NCBI RefSeq assembly: GCF_030866765.1
Contig: NZ_CP133017.1
Location: forward strand, 2,524,001-2,588,000
DNA length: 64,000 nucleotides
Direction of reading: 5' to 3'
Origin: Paenibacillus silvisoli
GTDB taxonomy: Bacteria > Bacillota > Bacilli > Paenibacillales > Paenibacillaceae
Position numbers and translations under genes: made by a program. Positions 49,901 through 59,059 of this stretch are shown here, piece after piece (within the stretch, counting starts at the first letter, position 1; the number at the start of each line of letters is the position of its first letter). Under the pieces are notes generated by a model, which worked only from the letters and a program-made list of their open reading frames with translations, ran no database searches and was not told where the DNA came from.

Positions 49901-50899
49901 ATGAACAATCCGATCCTAGATATCAAAGATTTGCATATCTCCTTTCACGTGCGCGGTGGAGAGGTTCAGGCTGTCCGCGGCGTTGATCTGCAGATCAACC
50001 GCGGAGAGTCCGTTGCCATCGTCGGCGAGTCCGGCAGCGGCAAGAGCGTAACGGCTCAATCTATTCTTCGTCTGATCCCGACGCCTCCGGGCGAGTACAA
50101 GAAGGGTTCCATTTCCTTCATGGGCGAAGATCTGCTAAGCAAAACCGAGAAAGAGATGGAGTCCATCCGCGGCAAGGAGATCGGCATGATCTTCCAAGAC
50201 CCGATGACTTCCCTTAACCCTACGCTTACCGTAGGCCGTCAAATTACCGAGGTTCTCATCAAGCACCAGAACTTGAGCGCTTCGGATGCAACGAATCGCG
50301 CGGTCGAGCTGCTGACGCTGGTCGGTATCCCGAACGCGGCTGAACGCGTCAAGCAATATCCGCATCAATTTTCCGGCGGTATGCGCCAGCGCGTCATGAT
50401 CGCGATCGCGCTTGCTTGTAATCCTTCGCTTCTGATCGCGGACGAGCCGACTACTGCTCTCGACGTAACGATCCAAGCGCAAATTATGTCGCTGATGAAG
50501 GATCTTCAGAAGAAGACGGGAACGTCGATTATTTTGATTACGCATGACCTCGGCATCGTTGCCGATATGTGCGACCGCGTCGTCGTTATGTACGCCGGCA
50601 AAGTCGTAGAAACGGGCACGAAGCAAGAAATTTTCAAAAACCCGCAGCATCCATATACAAGAGGTCTTCTTCGTTCGCTGCCGCGTTTGGATCAGCCGAA
50701 GGATGAACCGTTGATTCCGATTATCGGAACGCCGCCGGATATGTCCTCGCCGCCGGTCGGCTGCGCATTCTGCGCGCGCTGCGATGAAGCGATGCGCATT
50801 TGCGTGGATAACGATCCGGCAACGTACGTGATCAGCGAGACGCAGACAGCGAAATGCTGGCTGCACGACGCGGCCCTCAAAGGGGGAGAAAGCGCATGA
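49901..50899 (+). CDS. oppD: Oligopeptide ABC transporter ATP-binding protein OppD
   Basis: ATPase subunit, 332 aa. Seen: Walker [10 protein letters not shown]-loop [15 protein letters not shown] signature [12 protein letters not shown], Walker [14 protein letters not shown]-loop ITHDLG, and a C-terminal oligopeptide-type Cys region ([15 protein letters not shown] ... AKCWLHD) that in some members binds an Fe-S cluster. GGGAGTGAG precedes ATG. Overlaps oppF (ATGA). Confidence 0.96.
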   Translation: MNNPILDIKDLHISFHVRGGEVQAVRGVDLQINRGESVAIVGESGSGKSVTAQSILRLIPTPPGEYKKGSISFMGEDLLSKTEKEMESIRGKEIGMIFQDPMTSLNPTLTVGRQITEVLIKHQNLSASDATNRAVELLTLVGIPNAAERVKQYPHQFSGGMRQRVMIAIALACNPSLLIADEPTTALDVTIQAQIMSLMKDLQKKTGTSIILITHDLGIVADMCDRVVVMYAGKVVETGTKQEIFKNPQHPYTRGLLRSLPRLDQPKDEPLIPIIGTPPDMSSPPVGCAFCARCDEAMRICVDNDPATYVISETQTAKCWLHDAALKGGESA

Positions 50900-51861
50900 A
50901 ATCCAGCAATGAGATGTTGATTGAAGTCAATAATTTGCATAAGCATTTCGAGGTTGGCAAAGGCCAAACGCTTAAAGCGGTCAACGATCTATCCTTCGGC
51001 ATCCGCCAAGGCGAGACGCTCGGCATGGTAGGCGAGTCCGGCTGCGGTAAATCGACTGCAGGCCGTACGATTCTTCGTTTGTACGAGCCAACGGCAGGTT
51101 CGGTGAAGTTCCAAGGCCAGGACATCGTTACGGCGAAAGGTCCGAAGCTGAAGGCGCTCCGCCGCGAAATGCAAATGGTGTTCCAGGATCCGTACGCATC
51201 GCTGAACCCGCGTTGGAAAGTCGAGGATCTTATCGCAGAGCCGCTCGACATCCACGGTTTGGTAACGAGCAAGAAAGAACGCAAGCTGCAGGTTGAGCGA
51301 CTGCTTGACCGCGTCGGCCTTCGTTCGGAGCACGCGACGCGTTACCCGCACGAGTTCTCCGGCGGTCAGCGTCAACGGATCGGGATTGCCCGCGCGCTTG
51401 CGGTTAATCCGAAGTTCATCGTCTGCGACGAGCCGATCTCCGCGCTTGACGTTTCCATCCAGGCGCAAGTCGTCAACCTGCTGCAAGATTTGCAGCGCGA
51501 CTACGGCTTGACATACCTGTTTATCGCGCATGACCTTGCGATGGTTAAACATATCAGCGACCGCGTAGCGGTTATGTATTTGGGCAAAATGGTGGAGCTC
51601 GCGGAAAGCGAGGAGCTCTACTCCAATCCGAAGCATCCGTACACGAAAGCGCTCATGTCCGCGATTCCCGTACCGGATCCGGATGTCGAGGAGAGCAAGG
51701 AGCGCATCGTGCTGACAGGCGATTTGCCGAGTCCGGTAAGCCCGCCAAGCGGCTGCTTCTTCCGTACCCGCTGCCCGTTCGCAACCGAGAAATGCGCTGC
51801 AGAAGTGCCGGCGTTCCGCGAAGTGGAGCCGAATCACTGGGCAGCCTGCCATTATGCTTAA
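50896..51861 (+). CDS. oppF: Oligopeptide ABC transporter ATP-binding protein OppF
   Basis: Second ATPase, 321 aa. Seen: Walker [11 protein letters not shown]-loop [14 protein letters not shown], signature [15 protein letters not shown], Walker [23 protein letters not shown], and C-terminal [26 protein letters not shown] sets ATG 50896; an upstream frame from 50854 is rejected. End of the opp operon; its terminator hairpin is now split from its T-run by an IS element. Confidence 0.96.
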   Translation: MKSSNEMLIEVNNLHKHFEVGKGQTLKAVNDLSFGIRQGETLGMVGESGCGKSTAGRTILRLYEPTAGSVKFQGQDIVTAKGPKLKALRREMQMVFQDPYASLNPRWKVEDLIAEPLDIHGLVTSKKERKLQVERLLDRVGLRSEHATRYPHEFSGGQRQRIGIARALAVNPKFIVCDEPISALDVSIQAQVVNLLQDLQRDYGLTYLFIAHDLAMVKHISDRVAVMYLGKMVELAESEELYSNPKHPYTKALMSAIPVPDPDVEESKERIVLTGDLPSPVSPPSGCFFRTRCPFATEKCAAEVPAFREVEPNHWAACHYA

Positions 51862-51880
51862 TAGATATTGATACGAAGAA

Positions 51881-51906
51881 GAGAGCTGTCCGAGAGGACA
51901 GCTCTC
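51881..51906 (+). terminator. opp terminator hairpin, left copy, cut off from its T-run
   Basis: GAGAGCTGTCC (51881-51891) pairs with GGACAGCTCTC (51896-51906), loop GAGA. The T-run that should follow is replaced by the IS left end; an intact copy with T7 lies at 53463-53492. Confidence 0.85.
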
Positions 51907-51933
51907 AGGCTGTCGAGAAAGTCTCGACAGCCT
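51907..51933 (+). repeat. Palindromic left end of the IS
   Basis: AGGCTGTCGAGA (51907-51918) pairs perfectly with TCTCGACAGCCT (51922-51933), loop AAG, then TTCTTAT. It may block read-through from opp into the transposase. Confidence 0.8.
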
Positions 51934-52016
51934 TTCTTATACTTATATATTTTAAGACATCACCGCGTTAATGTTGTATAATATAACTGACAATAATTGA
52001 ACGGTAGGTGTCATTC

Positions 52017-52589
52017 ATGCTGCGACCTAATCGGGAAAAGCAACAGAATTACGAACTGGTCTCCATCGAGGATTTAGTTCCCGCTGATCATTTGCTTCGC
52101 AAAATTGACAAGTACATTGACTTCTCTTTCATTGATGAAAGGGTTCGTCATCTCTACTCGCAAGATAACGGTCGACCTGCCATCGATCCATTGGTTCTCT
52201 TCAAGATGATCTTTCTCGGGTACTTTTACGGCATTCGTTCTGAACGCCAGCTCGAACGTGATATTCAAACCAACCTGGCTTACCGTTGGTTTCTTGGACT
52301 TGGCTTAGCTGACCGCGTTCCTGATCACACAACGATTAGCTGGAACCGTCGTACGCGGTTTAAGGACACGACTGTTTTCCAAGATATTTTTGATGAGATT
52401 GTGCTGCAGGCTATCTCACACCGCATGGTTGGCGGCCGAGTCCTTATTTCGGATTCGACGCATCTGAAGGCTAATGCAAATAAACATAAGTACACCAAAG
52501 AACAAGTGAAGCAAAACACGCGCGATTATCTCGACGAATTAAACGCTGCGGTCGAGACGGACCGAAAAGCACAAGGAAAAAAGCTCTAA
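52017..52589 (+). CDS. IS1182 transposase, frame-0 part
   Basis: N-terminal half: a DUF772-like helical domain (LVPADHLLRKIDKYIDFSFI, YSQDNGRPAIDPLVLFKMIFLGYFYGIRSERQLERDI) and the first catalytic Asp in ISDSTHLKANANKHK (about residue 145). 190 codons to TAA. AGGTG precedes ATG 52017. At 52577-52583 lies AAAAAAG in register A AAA AAG; a -1 shift there joins this frame to the next part, giving about 453 aa, a normal IS1182 size. Confidence 0.85.
   Translation: MLRPNREKQQNYELVSIEDLVPADHLLRKIDKYIDFSFIDERVRHLYSQDNGRPAIDPLVLFKMIFLGYFYGIRSERQLERDIQTNLAYRWFLGLGLADRVPDHTTISWNRRTRFKDTTVFQDIFDEIVLQAISHRMVGGRVLISDSTHLKANANKHKYTKEQVKQNTRDYLDELNAAVETDRKAQGKKL
52577..52583 (+). other. Slippery heptamer A AAA AAG in the transposase
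   Basis: Frame 0 reads GGA AAA AAG; the canonical -1 frameshift heptamer in exact register. Slipping one base back leads into the downstream transposase frame (K-K-A-L-K-P-R-E-E-V-N-E-D). CTCT and AGAG just downstream can form only a weak hairpin. Confidence 0.6.
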
Positions 52590-52603
52590 AACCGCGAGAG
52601 GAG

Positions 52604-53377
52604 GTGAACGAAGACAAAGAGGTAAAGGTTAGCACGACCGATCCTGATAGTGGTTACATGGTGCGAGAAGGCAAACCGGAGGGCTTCTTCTACTTAGATC
52701 ACCGTACCGTCGATGTAAAGTACAACTTGATTACCGATGTCTTCGTCACCGCAGGAAACGTTCATGATTCCGTTCCTTATCTCAGCCGTCTTGATCGTCA
52801 ACGAGAACGTTTTGGTTTTAGAGTAGAAGCAGTTGCCTTAGATTCCGGTTATTTAACAACCCCGATTTGCAAAGGACTGCAAGACCGCAAGATCTTTGGT
52901 GTGATTGCACATCGTCGTTTTCATCCTACGCAAGGTCTTTTTCACAAATGGGAGTTTACGTACAATGCGGAGCAAGATGTGTATGTGTGCCCGCAAAAGC
53001 AGGAGTTGCCTTACCGAACGACGGATCGTCACGGTTACCGGCATTACGCGTCAAACCCTCAGCTTTGTGCTGAATGTCCGATGCTTGCGCAATGCACTCG
53101 CTCCAAGAACCATCGCAAGCTCGTAACACGACACGTTTGGGAGGACAGCAAGGAACAGGTGCGACAAAACCGGTTAACGAAATCCGGTAAAGGGCTCTAC
53201 CGAAAACGAAAAGAAACGATTGAGCGAAGCTTCGCGGACGCTAAACAGCTCCATGGGTTTCGCTATTGCCGTTTGCGGGGACTGCGGAATGTGATGGAGC
53301 AAGCGCTCATGACCGCAGCCGTGCAGAACATGAAAAAGATCGCCTTCCATCTGGATAGGAAGGCGAAGGAGGGTTAG
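52604..53377 (+). CDS. IS1182 transposase, -1 frame part
   Basis: C-terminal half, coordinates from the first GTG; the frame is open back to the slippery site at 52577. Seen: VSTTDPDSGYMVREGKPEGFFYLDH, the second catalytic Asp in VALDSGYLTTP, a zinc-like Cys cluster (LCAECPMLAQC), and the catalytic Glu in ETIERSFADAKQLHGFRYCRLRG. AGGAGG overlaps the GTG, so independent initiation is poorly placed; expression by frameshift fusion is more plausible. Alternatively the split is a one-base indel in the A-run and the copy is dead. Confidence 0.85.
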   Translation: MNEDKEVKVSTTDPDSGYMVREGKPEGFFYLDHRTVDVKYNLITDVFVTAGNVHDSVPYLSRLDRQRERFGFRVEAVALDSGYLTTPICKGLQDRKIFGVIAHRRFHPTQGLFHKWEFTYNAEQDVYVCPQKQELPYRTTDRHGYRHYASNPQLCAECPMLAQCTRSKNHRKLVTRHVWEDSKEQVRQNRLTKSGKGLYRKRKETIERSFADAKQLHGFRYCRLRGLRNVMEQALMTAAVQNMKKIAFHLDRKAKEG

Positions 53378-53416
53378 GCCTCCCTTAACACCTCGAAGCA
53401 CTACCCCAAAAACAAA

Positions 53417-53453
53417 GAGAAACCCAACGTTTTGAAAAAAACGTGGGTTTCTC
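53417..53453 (+). terminator. Hairpin at the right end of the IS
   Basis: GAGAAACCC and ACGTTTT (from 53417) pair with AAAACGT and GGGTTTCTC (to 53453) with one bulge. It can stop transcripts entering or leaving the element and abuts the right inverted repeat. Confidence 0.7.
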
Positions 53454-53462
53454 TACAGCCTG

Positions 53463-53492
53463 AGAGCTGTCCGAGAGGACAGCTCTTTTTTT
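53463..53492 (+). terminator. opp terminator, right copy with T-run
   Basis: Second copy of the duplicated hairpin (AGAGCTGTCC ... GGACAGCTCT), followed by seven T at 53486-53492. This is the original terminator sequence, restored by the target duplication. Confidence 0.88.
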
Positions 53493-54197
53493 GATTGAGA
53501 AGGCGAGTATTCGACGATGCCTCGCTGTCGTGGTGCTGATGCGCGCCAAAGCCCGCTTGTGGCATGGAATCAAGCCTCCTAGCTGACTCGCAAGCGCTAA
53601 CGGTTGCCACGCACGCTATTTCGCTTCAATTAACCGATTTGAAATTGTAACGGTTGTCAAAGCCGTTATTTCGCGCTTTGGGCAGCAGATTGATCCGATT
53701 TTGGCTAAATAACCTCTCTGGCAACCGTTAGGATTTTAAAAGGTCATTTTTTGATTTAATAAGCGCTGTGGCAACCGTTGCTATGAACGTTTTTGTCAAA
53801 CCTTCCGTATTCGCACCACCAAAACACTAGGCGCGGGAGCAAATAAGCGAGCGACGGTCGGCACGCTGCTATCCGTGGGTTGGTTACCACATTTCATGCC
53901 TTCGTCAAGGAGAGCTGTTACCATCTAGAAACGCACATTCGGTTGTACAACCTAGTGCAAACGGTTGCTCGTACATTCTCTCCTAAACCTTCGTTTGCCC
54001 CCGGGCCTAATGTTCCGGTGGTTCTTCTTTTAACCCCTTTTTTTCCCTGCGTTTTGTTTTTCTGCAATTCGAGCGACAGCCCAAATAAAACCTGCTAGTT
54101 CTAAACGTACTCATCTAAGTCGCTGATATGATAATGGGAGGCAAATAGCGTAAAGCTTGACTAGTTAGATGGCGTGACCGTTGCCGGAGAAGCACAT
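53493..54197. other. Gene-free stretch between the IS and the arginase gene
   Basis: About 700 bp. Contains the four-unit repeat array at 53598-53780 and a single degenerate AACGGTTGC at about 53959. A 72-codon frame at 53880-54098 has no SD or family features and is not called. No promoter of note. Confidence 0.5.
53598..53780. repeat. Symmetric array of four 27-bp units at 50-bp spacing
   Basis: Units begin TAACGGTTG[C/T]CA, end [C/T]TATTTCGC or similar, and are 27 bp long: 53598-53624 and 53648-53674 on the plus strand, 53704-53730 and 53754-53780 on the minus strand. Starts are 50 bp apart within each pair, and the pairs are mirror images about position 53689. Spacers are partly alike (ATTAACCGATTTGAAA, ATTGATCCGATTTTGG). 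Confidence 0.85.
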
Positions 54198-54237
54198 GGC
54201 CAAGTTCAGCTGAGCAGCTCTGCCGCTGAACTTGGCC
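54198..54237. terminator. Hairpin downstream of rocF
   Basis: Perfect 13-bp stem, GGCCAAGTTCAGC (54198-54210) against GCTGAACTTGGCC (54225-54237), 14-nt loop. The T-rich tail (TTTGTTTT) lies on the plus-strand side; on the minus strand it may still mark the rocF end. Confidence 0.65.
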
Positions 54238-54243
54238 TTTGTT

Positions 54244-55152
54244 TTACAGGATCCGCTCGCCCAGCAGCGAGCCGATCAGCTCGACCGCAAGCCGGGCGGT
54301 CCTGCCGTTCGTGTCCAGCAGCGGGTTGACCTCAACCAGATCGGCGGACGTGACCATGCCGCAATCGAACAGCATTTCCATGGCGAGATGGGCTTCGCGA
54401 TAGTTCAGTCCGCCGCGTACGGGAGTGCCGGTTCCGGGCGCCTCCCCGGGATCGACGCTGTCGATGTCGAAGCTGACGTGAATGCCTTCGGAGCCGTACG
54501 AAGCGATGGCGATCGCTTTCTCCATGACGCGGCCCATTCCGATCCGGTCGATATCGTGCATCGTGAAGCAGGTGATGCCGGACTCGTAAATATGTTTTTT
54601 CTCTCCCTCATCCAGTTCCCTAACGCCGACGAGCACGATGCGCTTGGGCTGCAGCTTCGGCGACCTGCCGAGCAGCTCGGTAAAACGCGCATCGCCAAGC
54701 CCAAGGCCGGCAGCCAGCGCCATGCCGTGCAAATTACCGGTATGCGACGTTTGCGGCGTATTCATATCCGCGTGCGCGTCGATCCATATGACGCCAAGCT
54801 GTTGGATATGAGCCGTTACGCCGGCTATCGTGCCGATCGAAACGCTATGATCGCCGCCGATCGTAAGCGGGAAGGCCTCGCTCTCCGTTATGGCTTGAAC
54901 GGCGGCCGCGACGGCTTCGCTCATGGTCAGCACGCGGCCCCAATTGCGCATTCGTTCTAATGAACGGCGATCCGTTGCGTAATCGGCTGGCTCTTTCCAT
55001 GGATAAATCGTGTGGGTCAAATTCAGATGGCGCAGCTTTTCCAGCAGTCCTGCCTGCAGCACCGCTTCAGGTCCGCCGCTCGCGCCGAGCCTGCTGGCTC
55101 CGTAATGAAACGGGACGGGAAGGACCGTAACCGGCTGACGTACTTTATTCAA
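54244..55152 (-). CDS. rocF: Arginase
   Basis: Mn-dependent hydrolysis of arginine to ornithine and urea. Seen: GGDHSVSIGTI, WIDAHADMNTPQTSHTGNLHGM (DAHAD metal ligands), SFDIDSVDPGEAPGTGTPVRGGL (DxD ligands), and SADLVEVNPLLD. 302 aa from TTG 55152, 7 nt after GGAGGG; the longer frame to 55233 adds residues not seen in arginases. Divergent from rsmD. Links to nitrogen use together with the opp importer are possible but indirect. Confidence 0.95.
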   Translation of the reverse strand: MNKVRQPVTVLPVPFHYGASRLGASGGPEAVLQAGLLEKLRHLNLTHTIYPWKEPADYATDRRSLERMRNWGRVLTMSEAVAAAVQAITESEAFPLTIGGDHSVSIGTIAGVTAHIQQLGVIWIDAHADMNTPQTSHTGNLHGMALAAGLGLGDARFTELLGRSPKLQPKRIVLVGVRELDEGEKKHIYESGITCFTMHDIDRIGMGRVMEKAIAIASYGSEGIHVSFDIDSVDPGEAPGTGTPVRGGLNYREAHLAMEMLFDCGMVTSADLVEVNPLLDTNGRTARLAVELIGSLLGERIL

Positions 55153-55302
55153 AGGGAATCCCTCCAATGGATACGATGCACTGATGGTTATATATAGACG
55201 CGAGGGTCCGAAGACATGACAATCCGGCCGCAATCCTTTAACATGATAAGGGAATTGTGGTACGATAGCAGGAAGGAACAGGTGAAAGGGGAAAGAACGG
55301 GT

Positions 55303-56402
<1,100 letters not shown>

Positions 56403-56408
56403 CGGCGG

Positions 56409-57608
56409 TCAGCGGGCTCTGCCGGCAGGCGAAGTCATCATGGATGCAAGGGCGAGTGCGGCCATCATGAAGAGGAAGAGCAGCAGCAGCACAGGCGTAT
56501 ACGGCCATAAGGTATGCAAATCGCCCGCACGGACGATGGCTGCCGTGGCGGCGCCTGTTTTTTCTGTTTGCTCGATCGCCGGTGCGGCGGCAGGGAGGAT
56601 GCGGCCGAGCAGCGCCGATAGCGGCTTCCAGGCGAACAGCGTCAGCGCAAAGGCGAGCGCGCCTTGCAAGAGCCGCGCGACGGCCAGCCGGCTCAGCGAC
56701 AGGCCGGTACCGGCGATGGCGCTCCCGGCTTGCAGCAGCGCGCTGGTGCCGCCCCAGCCGAGAATGGCGGCGATGGCGGCGGCATTCCACGGGATGCCGC
56801 CGGTGAAAGCGGTGGAAGCGGCGGCAAAGGTGCCGATATGGCTTTCCAGCAAGCCCGGAAGCAGGAAGGCGGGAAGCCCTTCGGGCATATACGGCTGAAT
56901 GAGACGGACGAGGACGGAGCCGAACATCATGAAGCCGCCGACGGCCATCAGCTTGTAGACGGAGAATGTAACGGCATCGCCGAGCGCTTTGCCGAACGTG
57001 CGGCCGTCGCGGTTTCGGGCCGCAATCATGGCGACTGCCGCTTGTCGCAGCAGACTGCCTGTGGCACCGGTTTTGGTTTCGGGGGACTGTTGGTTCGTTG
57101 GTTCTACGCGCGTTAGCCGGGCCTGAACAAGCGAGGTAATTAGCGCCGAGCACCAAACCGCCGCCGCGATCGCCGCGCCAAGCTCAGGCCGGTGAAGAAA
57201 GCCGCTGCCGACGACGAGCAGCATGAATAAAGGGCTTGGCACATGCGATAAAGCGAGCAGACGCTGGCCTTCCCGTTCCGTAATGTGGCCGCTCTTGCGC
57301 AGCGAAGCCGTCGCTTCCGCGCCGCAAGGGGAGCCGCCTGTCCAGCCGAGCGCCATGACGAGGCCGGCTTCGCCCGGCAGGCGGAAGAGCTTGCTCATGA
57401 TCGGCTGCAGCAAGGCGCCGAACGCATGGACGGCGCCGAAGGCGATCATCAGCTCGATCAAGGTGAGGAACGGCAGCAGGCCGGGGAAGACGATATTCCA
57501 CCAAACGGTGAGCCCTTGAAGCGAAGCTTGAAACGCCTCGTCGGGACGGGTAATGATAGAAGCGACAAGCAATATCGATAAACAGGCGAGCAGAATCGTT
57601 CGTGACAT
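56409..57608 (-). CDS. ylbJ: Sporulation integral membrane protein YlbJ
   Basis: Membrane protein of the nucleoside-recognition/GATE type, required in B. subtilis for spore cortex formation. Seen: about ten hydrophobic segments, with WWNIVFPGLLPFLTLIELMIAFG, LGWTGGSPCGAEATASL and the second gate repeat AAASTAFTGGIPWNAAAIAAILGWGGTSALLQAGS. 399 aa from ATG 57608 (GGAGTG upstream); the longer frame to 57650 has no SD. In B. subtilis ylbJ follows coaD in parallel; here it is inverted and its stop lies 6 nt from the coaD stop with no terminator between. Confidence 0.9.
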   Translation of the reverse strand: MSRTILLACLSILLVASIITRPDEAFQASLQGLTVWWNIVFPGLLPFLTLIELMIAFGAVHAFGALLQPIMSKLFRLPGEAGLVMALGWTGGSPCGAEATASLRKSGHITEREGQRLLALSHVPSPLFMLLVVGSGFLHRPELGAAIAAAVWCSALITSLVQARLTRVEPTNQQSPETKTGATGSLLRQAAVAMIAARNRDGRTFGKALGDAVTFSVYKLMAVGGFMMFGSVLVRLIQPYMPEGLPAFLLPGLLESHIGTFAAASTAFTGGIPWNAAAIAAILGWGGTSALLQAGSAIAGTGLSLSRLAVARLLQGALAFALTLFAWKPLSALLGRILPAAAPAIEQTEKTGAATAAIVRAGDLHTLWPYTPVLLLLFLFMMAALALASMMTSPAGRAR

Positions 57609-57683
57609 CGAATTCACTCCAACGACGAGCAAAGTAGCCGGGACAAACACAGCCCCTACATGTTTACGCTTGTCTAGGTCCGG

Positions 57684-58943
57684 TTAGACCAAGGAGCGGG
57701 CGCTAGGCTGAATCGTGACCGGTTTATCGTAATAGTCGCGGAACAGATCGCGCGGGCCTGCATCCGGCCACCCGAGCGCGTACGCCGAAGTCGCATGCGC
57801 GTCAAGCTCCAAGTACGGATCGTCAAACTTGGCGGCGCTGTTAAGAATCGGCAGCTTGGCCGATTTACGCATGCGCTTAAGCAGCTCCTGGCCGCGAGGG
57901 CTATAGCCGAGCACGCGGATATAGCGGATGCCTTCGCGCAGCCGTACTGGCGCGAGCAGCTCCTTGGAATGGCCAAGAAGGACAGAGAGCAGCGCACGCT
58001 GGAGCTTTGTTCTTGTGTAGCGCTTCGTCTTCAACTGCTCGAGCAGCGTTTCGAAAGTCAGCGATTCCAGGGCAGGGAGCGTTTTCTTGAGCCGATGCTC
58101 CAAGCCTTCGCTGATCTCATGGTAGCTGCCCAGCTGTCCGGCCGATTCGCTGACCAGCTTATGAAACAGCTGCCTCTCGAATTGCGCCCAGCTGCCGCGG
58201 CCTCTGCCGATGGCATGGTCGCGCAGCAGCAGCTCGAGCGTAGACGGCGGCACGAACGGCGCTGCGCCTTCTGGCGACGCGGCTTCCAGCGTGAGCTTGC
58301 GGATCGCCGTTGCGCTCGCGATCTGCGCATCGGTAATGGTCGTTTGCGAGTAGCCGGCTTTCTCCCGGCGCACCGTAAACGGCTCGATCGCGCTGCCCAG
58401 CCGCTCCAGCGCGAGCAAATAATGCAGCCCCAGCGTATTGTTGGGCTGCTCGAACGGGAACGCGGCGGCTTCGGCATCGCCGGCCGCTTCCATAAACCGG
58501 CGCACGGCCTCGCTGTAAGCCGCCGGATAGCTCGCGCCCGTGCCGAGCGTATCCGCCATGAGCCGCCCGAAGGCTTCCGGCTCATGCGCGAGCAGCCGCG
58601 CAACCCGGCGCAGCGGCCCGATGTCGCCGGCCTCGCTGCCGAAGCAGAGCGCGTCTACGACGCCTGTCGCCTCGAGCAGCGCGACCGCGCCGTAGCCGAA
58701 CCATTCCGCCGCCTGCGTCGAATAGGCGACGGGCAGTTCGATGACGACGTCGCAGCCGCCGCGCAGCGCCATCTCCGTCCGCGTCCACTTGTTCAGCAGG
58801 GCAGGCTCGCCCCGCTGCAAAAAATGGCCGCTCATAACGGCGACGACCGCGTCGCTCTCCGTTATTTTCAGCGATTGCTGCAAATGATAGTGATGACCGT
58901 TATGAAATGGGTTATACTCGACAATAAGCCCGACGGTTCGCAT
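57684..58943 (-). CDS. tmcAL: tRNA(Met) cytidine acetate ligase
   Basis: YlbM family. In B. subtilis it makes ac4C at the wobble base of elongator tRNA-Met from acetate and ATP. Seen: VGLIVEYNPFHNGHHYHLQ (HxGH-type motif at about residues 6-18), MSGHFLQRGEPALLNKWTRTEMAL, and YSQTTITDAQIASATAIRKL. 419 aa from ATG 58943, 11 nt after GGAGG; the frame extends to GTG 58961 inside the SD. The interior is very GC-rich. Divergent from yceD with overlapping promoters. No ylbK/ylbL between it and ylbJ. Confidence 0.93.
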   Translation of the reverse strand: MRTVGLIVEYNPFHNGHHYHLQQSLKITESDAVVAVMSGHFLQRGEPALLNKWTRTEMALRGGCDVVIELPVAYSTQAAEWFGYGAVALLEATGVVDALCFGSEAGDIGPLRRVARLLAHEPEAFGRLMADTLGTGASYPAAYSEAVRRFMEAAGDAEAAAFPFEQPNNTLGLHYLLALERLGSAIEPFTVRREKAGYSQTTITDAQIASATAIRKLTLEAASPEGAAPFVPPSTLELLLRDHAIGRGRGSWAQFERQLFHKLVSESAGQLGSYHEISEGLEHRLKKTLPALESLTFETLLEQLKTKRYTRTKLQRALLSVLLGHSKELLAPVRLREGIRYIRVLGYSPRGQELLKRMRKSAKLPILNSAAKFDDPYLELDAHATSAYALGWPDAGPRDLFRDYYDKPVTIQPSARSLV

Positions 58944-58981
58944 GGGTATTTTTTCCTCCACGTTAAAAGGGTATATTTTTC

Positions 58982-59010
58982 ACTATATCACGGCGTGAAA
59001 ATGTTGACAA
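58982..59010 (-). promoter_or_regulatory. Promoter of tmcAL, TTGTCA-N17-TATAGT
   Basis: Minus strand: TTGTCA (59005-59010), 17-bp spacer, TATAGT (58982-58987). Its -35 occupies almost the same bases as the -35 of the divergent yceD promoter. Confidence 0.7.
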
Positions 59011-59033
59011 AATGATTCAAGACTCGATATAAT
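59004..59033 (+). promoter_or_regulatory. Promoter of yceD-rpmF, TTGACA-N18-TATAAT
   Basis: TTGACA (59004-59009), 18-bp spacer, TATAAT (59028-59033), start near 59040. Shares five of six -35 base pairs with the tmcAL promoter on the other strand. Confidence 0.85.
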
Positions 59034-59059
59034 AAACTTTGTTTGTTTGGAGTGATGGT

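Larger units (their letters stand above)
51906..53462 (+). mobile_element. IS1182-family insertion sequence, about 1557 bp
   Basis: Terminal inverted repeats start CAGGCTGTCGAGAAA at the left and CAGGCTGTAGAGAAA at the right (reverse complement). Flanked by a 24-25-bp direct duplication (51882-51905 and 53463-53486) that is exactly the hairpin of the opp terminator. The transposase is of the IS1182 DDE type, in two frames. Both ends carry internal hairpins. Unusually long target duplications and insertion into stem-loops are known for this family. Confidence 0.93.

Noticed and set aside
53598-53780. Repeat array as a CRISPR
   Set aside because: Units occur in both orientations, are imperfect, and spacers of 23-29 bp are partly alike; no cas gene is near. 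The same holds for the array at 63.6 kb.
53880-54098. 72-codon frame between the IS and rocF
   Set aside because: No SD, no family features, and it contains a C/T-rich stretch typical of chance frames.
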